Below are positions 62,134 to 64,000 of a stretch of DNA of 64,000 nt, one piece after another. Below the pieces are notes generated by a model, which did not search any database, was not told the origin of the DNA, and saw only the letters and a list, made by a program, of their open reading frames with translations. A program made the position numbers and the translations under genes. Within the stretch, counting starts at the first letter, position 1. The number at the start of each line of letters is the position of its first letter. Origin of the DNA: Clostridiales bacterium. GTDB lineage: Bacteria; Bacillota; Clostridia; Peptostreptococcales; Anaerovoracaceae. The stretch is from NCBI GenBank assembly GCA_009776955.1, contig WRMW01000007.1, positions 20,518 to 84,517 on the forward strand. Reading direction: 5' to 3'.

Positions 62134-63705
62134 ATGGAGAATAACATGACTGATCGCTCGCTTGCTTTCGACCCGGGAGCCTATGCGCTTAGGGAAGTGG
62201 AGGTGGACGGAAAAATGGTGCGGTATCGGGCCTGGGAGGGCATCGTCTATGTGGCGAGGCCCGTGGCGGCGGCGGAAATGAGGGACAAGGCGCTGTCGCC
62301 GACGGTGGCGCTGACGAATTTTGAGCCTGTGCCGGGGTCGGAGACCTTGGGGTATCATTCGCTGAATATTTATGCGCCGGAGGGGGTGACGGGGCGAAAG
62401 CCGGCGATTCTGCTGCGGACGTACGCGGGATACTATATGCCGGCGCTACCGGGCGAGATAGGCAAGGAGTTGTTCAACGACGGACGCGATTTTACGGCAC
62501 GAGCGCTTGCGGAGGGCTATGTGGTAGTCTCACCCGGCTCGCGCGGGAGCACGAGCGTGGCGGCCGGCGACCATGGGCATTATATTGGGCGCGCGCCCTC
62601 TGTCATCGTGGACCTCAAGGCGGCCATACGGTATCTTCGCCACAATGCGGAATTGCTGCCGGGTGACACCGAGAGCATCATAACGGACGGATGGAGCGCA
62701 GGCGGGGCAAGCTCGGCGCTGCTTGCCGTCACAGGAAACGACAAGGCTTATGAGCCTTATTTGCGGGAGATAGGCGCGGCGGACGAACGTGACGACGTTT
62801 TTGCCGCGATGTCGTTCTGCCCCATCACGGACATGGAAAACTCAGATACGGCCTACGAATGGCTGTACCACGGGATAGATGCCACGCCCGACCCGCGGGT
62901 GTGCGAAGTCAAGGGATGGGCGGATTTCACCGAACGTCTTCGGTCAATGTCTGAGGGGCTGCGGGGGCTCTACCCTGCGTATATCGAGTCTTTGGACATG
63001 GTGCGGACGGACACGGGCGAGCGGCTGACTGCGGACAATTATCTGGAGTATATAGGGTATTTTTTGAGGCGATCGGCCCAAAAGGAGCTTGACAGTGGCG
63101 GGGCAGTGCCGCCGGAAACAGGGATTGTAATTGAGGGAGGCAGGGTCGCCGGCATTGATATGGGGAAGTATCTGTCATTTTTGGGCAGATGGTCGCCTAT
63201 AAAAGATCCTCCGGCGTATGACAATCTCGGCATTTCGGGCAAGCCGGACGGGTCGTTTGAGAACCTGCTCTTTGGGGACGAGAGGGAGCGAGCGCTGAAC
63301 TTTACGGACTGGGCGCTTCGCACGGCAAGCGGGGATACTGAGGCGCTCGTGGCAGAGAGCGTGAAGGAGCGGGTACGGCTGATGAACGCGATGCGATTTT
63401 TGGGGCCGGAAAACGCGGAGAATGCAGGAAGGAGTGGCGAAAAAGACCGCCGGACAATGGCAAAACACGTCTTTCTTCGCCACGGCTCCTTTGACCGAGA
63501 CACTTCCTTTACAGTGCCCATTAATTTATATACAAAAATGAATGCGGCGGGGATTTCGGTGGACTTTGAGTTTGCGTGGGGGTATATGCATGCCGGGGAC
63601 TACGGGGCGGACGAGGCGTTTGCGTGGATGAGGCGGATTTTGGCGGAGGCAGAGGATAGGGTCGGGGCGGTTTTTGAGGGCGATGTCGAGACCGAGGCGG
63701 AATGA
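62134..63705 (+). CDS. Alpha/beta hydrolase, subtype-B-tannase-like
   Basis: 523 residues, no signal peptide, so cytoplasmic. The nucleophile elbow is GWSAGG with Ser at residue 188; the nearby GSRGSTS and the late WGYMHAGDYGADEAFAWM, which would hold the catalytic His, follow the pattern of subtype B tannases and feruloyl-esterase-like enzymes. Known members cut gallate esters of plant tannins. The ester substrate here is not proven. ATG 62134 follows AAGGGG. Divergent from the surface proteins; hypB starts 15 nt after its stop. Confidence 0.82.
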   Translation: MENNMTDRSLAFDPGAYALREVEVDGKMVRYRAWEGIVYVARPVAAAEMRDKALSPTVALTNFEPVPGSETLGYHSLNIYAPEGVTGRKPAILLRTYAGYYMPALPGEIGKELFNDGRDFTARALAEGYVVVSPGSRGSTSVAAGDHGHYIGRAPSVIVDLKAAIRYLRHNAELLPGDTESIITDGWSAGGASSALLAVTGNDKAYEPYLREIGAADERDDVFAAMSFCPITDMENSDTAYEWLYHGIDATPDPRVCEVKGWADFTERLRSMSEGLRGLYPAYIESLDMVRTDTGERLTADNYLEYIGYFLRRSAQKELDSGGAVPPETGIVIEGGRVAGIDMGKYLSFLGRWSPIKDPPAYDNLGISGKPDGSFENLLFGDERERALNFTDWALRTASGDTEALVAESVKERVRLMNAMRFLGPENAENAGRSGEKDRRTMAKHVFLRHGSFDRDTSFTVPINLYTKMNAAGISVDFEFAWGYMHAGDYGADEAFAWMRRILAEAEDRVGAVFEGDVETEAE

Positions 63706-63720
63706 GGGAGGTGGCTTTGA

Positions 63721-64000
63721 ATGCATGATGTGAGGACTGTGGATGTACGAGAGGATATTCTAGGGGAGAACGACCGAATCGCGGCGCGGTTGGCGCGGGA
63801 TCTGGCGGAGCGGGGCGTTTTCGCGGTGAATGTGATGGGGGCGCCGGGGATAGGCAAGACAACGGCGCTGCTGCAGCTGATTGAGCGGCTGGAGGGGGTC
63901 GATGGGCAGGTTGAGGGGGTCGATGGCCTGGGGGGGCGGCTTGAGGGATTCCGGTCGTTTGTGATAGAGGGAGATATAGAGGGGGGTATAAGATCGGAAG
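63721..64000 (+). CDS. hypB: Hydrogenase nickel incorporation GTPase HypB (5' part only)
   Basis: 93 codons to the window edge. N terminus VREDILGENDRIAARLARDLAERGVFAVNVMG and P-loop GAPGIGKTT (residues 40-48) fit HypB, the GTPase that loads nickel into [NiFe] hydrogenases. FVIEGDI (81-86) is the next conserved strand. Between them is an insert with EGVDG twice (58-69), not usual for the family. The nickel-binding Cys motif of some HypB N termini is absent. GGGAGGTGGCTTTGA precedes ATG 63721. Only 15 nt after the hydrolase gene. Switch and C-terminal motifs are beyond the edge. Confidence 0.82.
   Translation, partial: MHDVRTVDVREDILGENDRIAARLARDLAERGVFAVNVMGAPGIGKTTALLQLIERLEGVDGQVEGVDGLGGRLEGFRSFVIEGDIEGGIRSE

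Overview
The window looks like the chromosome of an anaerobic Gram-positive bacterium of the Clostridia (Bacillota) type. The evidence is a classic S10-spc-alpha ribosomal operon with zinc-type S14, S4 and L36, followed by the ECF vitamin-transporter genes as in many Firmicutes. There are also a thiolase and a crotonase of the butyrate kind, a C-GCAxxG-C-C protein, BspA-like surface proteins and strong AGGAGG ribosome binding sites. The DNA is visibly GC-rich. No rank below class can be supported from the sequence alone. No tRNA, rRNA, CRISPR array, transposase or phage gene was seen.

Layout. 1-900: 5' end of a LolD/MacB-like ABC ATPase, divergent from an HdeD-like membrane protein. 905-19676 (minus): one long operon running rpsJ ... 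rpoA, rplQ, fused ecfA1-ecfA2, ecfT, trmB. 19909-21729: a PfkB sugar kinase divergent from an orphan radical SAM protein. 21733-27958 (minus): a sugar-type ABC importer operon that ends in a uroporphyrinogen-decarboxylase-like protein and contains a regulator built from a dead ABC ATPase fused to an AraC DNA-binding domain. 28159-31335 (minus): an amino-acid-type ABC importer whose binding protein is circularly permuted, plus a DMT exporter. 31438-36356 (minus): glnS, thlA, a DUF2156 protein and surE. 36486-40665 (plus): crotonase, a foldback repeat, then CoA ligase, NTP transferase, histidine phosphatase and trmD. 40711-45205 (minus): an AAA/DUF4143 ATPase and a two-component system. 45358-52582 (minus): leuA-leuC-leuD-leuB continuing by overlapping genes into a radical SAM enzyme and a methyltransferase, then a C-GCAxxG-C-C protein. 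52679-61972 (minus): two giant paralogous surface proteins. 62134-64000 (plus): a subtype-B-tannase-like hydrolase and the start of hypB.

The most interesting content is spread over several places. First, the radical SAM / methyltransferase / C-GCAxxG-C-C trio and the CoA ligase / NTP transferase / phosphatase trio match, from memory, the components of one uncharacterised Desulfovibrio-type gene system (the DVU_1551-1556 and TrsS families), here split into two clusters. Second, an ABC ATPase has been turned into the sensory half of an AraC regulator next to its likely parent gene. Third, a solute-binding protein has its two halves in swapped order. Fourth, a short dispersed repeat is embedded in two coding sequences. 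One copy sits exactly at the ecfA1/ecfA2 junction, where it may supply an internal ribosome binding site and start codon. Fifth, S17, S3 and S19 carry low-complexity extensions, and that of S17 is made of 18-bp tandem repeats.

Overlapping or abutting stop and start codons (ATGA, GTGA, TAATG) are very common here. Several stand-alone genes instead have a -10 box only 6-8 nt before the start codon and no Shine-Dalgarno, which suggests leaderless transcripts.
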